NCBI RefSeq assembly: GCF_000003195.3
Contig: NC_012877.2
Span: 31,294,966 to 31,358,965, forward strand
Reading direction: 5' to 3'
Length of the DNA: 64,000 bases
Source: Sorghum bicolor
Taxonomy: Eukaryota > Streptophyta > Magnoliopsida > Poales > Poaceae
Shown here: positions 63,986-64,000 of the stretch, piece by piece
How the letters are laid out: every line of letters starts with the position of its first letter
Numbering within the stretch: the first letter of the stretch is position 1
The notes under the pieces: model-generated
Databases searched by the model: none
What the model saw: the letters and a program-made list of their open reading frames with translations, nothing else
Told to the model about the DNA's origin: nothing
Translations under genes and position numbers: made by a program

Positions 63986-64000
63986 TGTTGACGCCATTTT
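63986..64000 (+). repeat. Start of the 3' LTR of E2
   Basis: TGTTGACGCCATTTT matches the start of the E2 5' LTR at 41771 with one mismatch and follows the polypurine tract. The rest is outside the window. Confidence 0.85.

Larger units (their letters stand above)
41771..64000 (+). mobile_element. Tat-clade element E2, with F nested inside; 3' LTR cut by window end
   Basis: A 5' LTR (41771-42487), primer site, gag, the 3' part of integrase, an antisense multi-exon gene, a polypurine tract and the first 15 bases of the 3' LTR (63986-64000). Protease, RT, RNase H and most of integrase are deleted between 43957 and 43997. F occupies 47483-62917. E2 therefore cannot move by itself, but it keeps the termini. 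Confidence 0.9.

Overview
The window is retrotransposon-dense DNA from a plant, almost certainly a grass. Nearly everything recognisable is Ty3/gypsy LTR retrotransposon sequence of types common in grass genomes: Athila-like, Tat-like and chromovirus. I found no single-copy host gene, tRNA, rRNA or bacterial-type feature. The species cannot be fixed from the sequence; a panicoid grass is my guess. The sequence is read as a stack of nested insertions, dated relative to one another by which element interrupts which and by exact target-site duplications (TSDs).

Left part (1-10028). A long chromovirus-type LTR (1-3102) sits in the reverse transcriptase of an older minus-strand chromovirus (3103-3846). 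Next comes a minus-strand zinc-knuckle gag-like pseudogene (4600-7440), split by a clean solo LTR (5302-6919, TSD GCACC). Then follows the decayed 3' half of a minus-strand Tat element (T1): integrase at 8918-10028 and, on the opposite strand, a spliced coiled-coil gene at 7662-8874.

Middle part (10029-30585). Athila-like element A (+, from 10029) inserted into T1. A is interrupted at 14091 by the LTR of minus-strand element D. Inside that LTR lies full-length Athila-like element B (14650-29893, TSD CAAGC; LTRs differ by about ten substitutions). Inside B lies minus-strand chromovirus C (19198-25138, TSD GGATG). B has gag, an aberrant protease, RT/RNase H and integrase. After integrase it has its own TATA-containing segment, an intact 209-codon ORF of unknown function and a 3' region with two small hairpins.

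Right part (30586-64000). A chromovirus of Tekay-like architecture, H (LTR 30586-33319), interrupts D. Tat element E1 (33606-40867, 3' end lost) interrupts the gag of H. The gag resumes at 40868 and is interrupted again by Tat element E2 (41771 to beyond the window; its 3' LTR starts at 63986). E2 carries, antisense to its own genes, a multi-exon gene resembling plant mobile domain (PMD) proteins. That gene is split by element F (47483-62917, TSD AGAAG), and F is split by the young minus-strand element G (50481-58455). F and G encode only gag plus two tandem retropepsin-like domains. They appear to be non-autonomous partners of Athila-like elements such as B, with which they share the tRNA-Asp primer site, LTR U3 sequence and the 3' twin hairpins.

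Most coding regions are broken by stops, frameshifts or deletions. The open exceptions are the C gag, the C chimeric pol, the B integrase and the B 209-codon ORF. G is damaged only by three in-frame stops.
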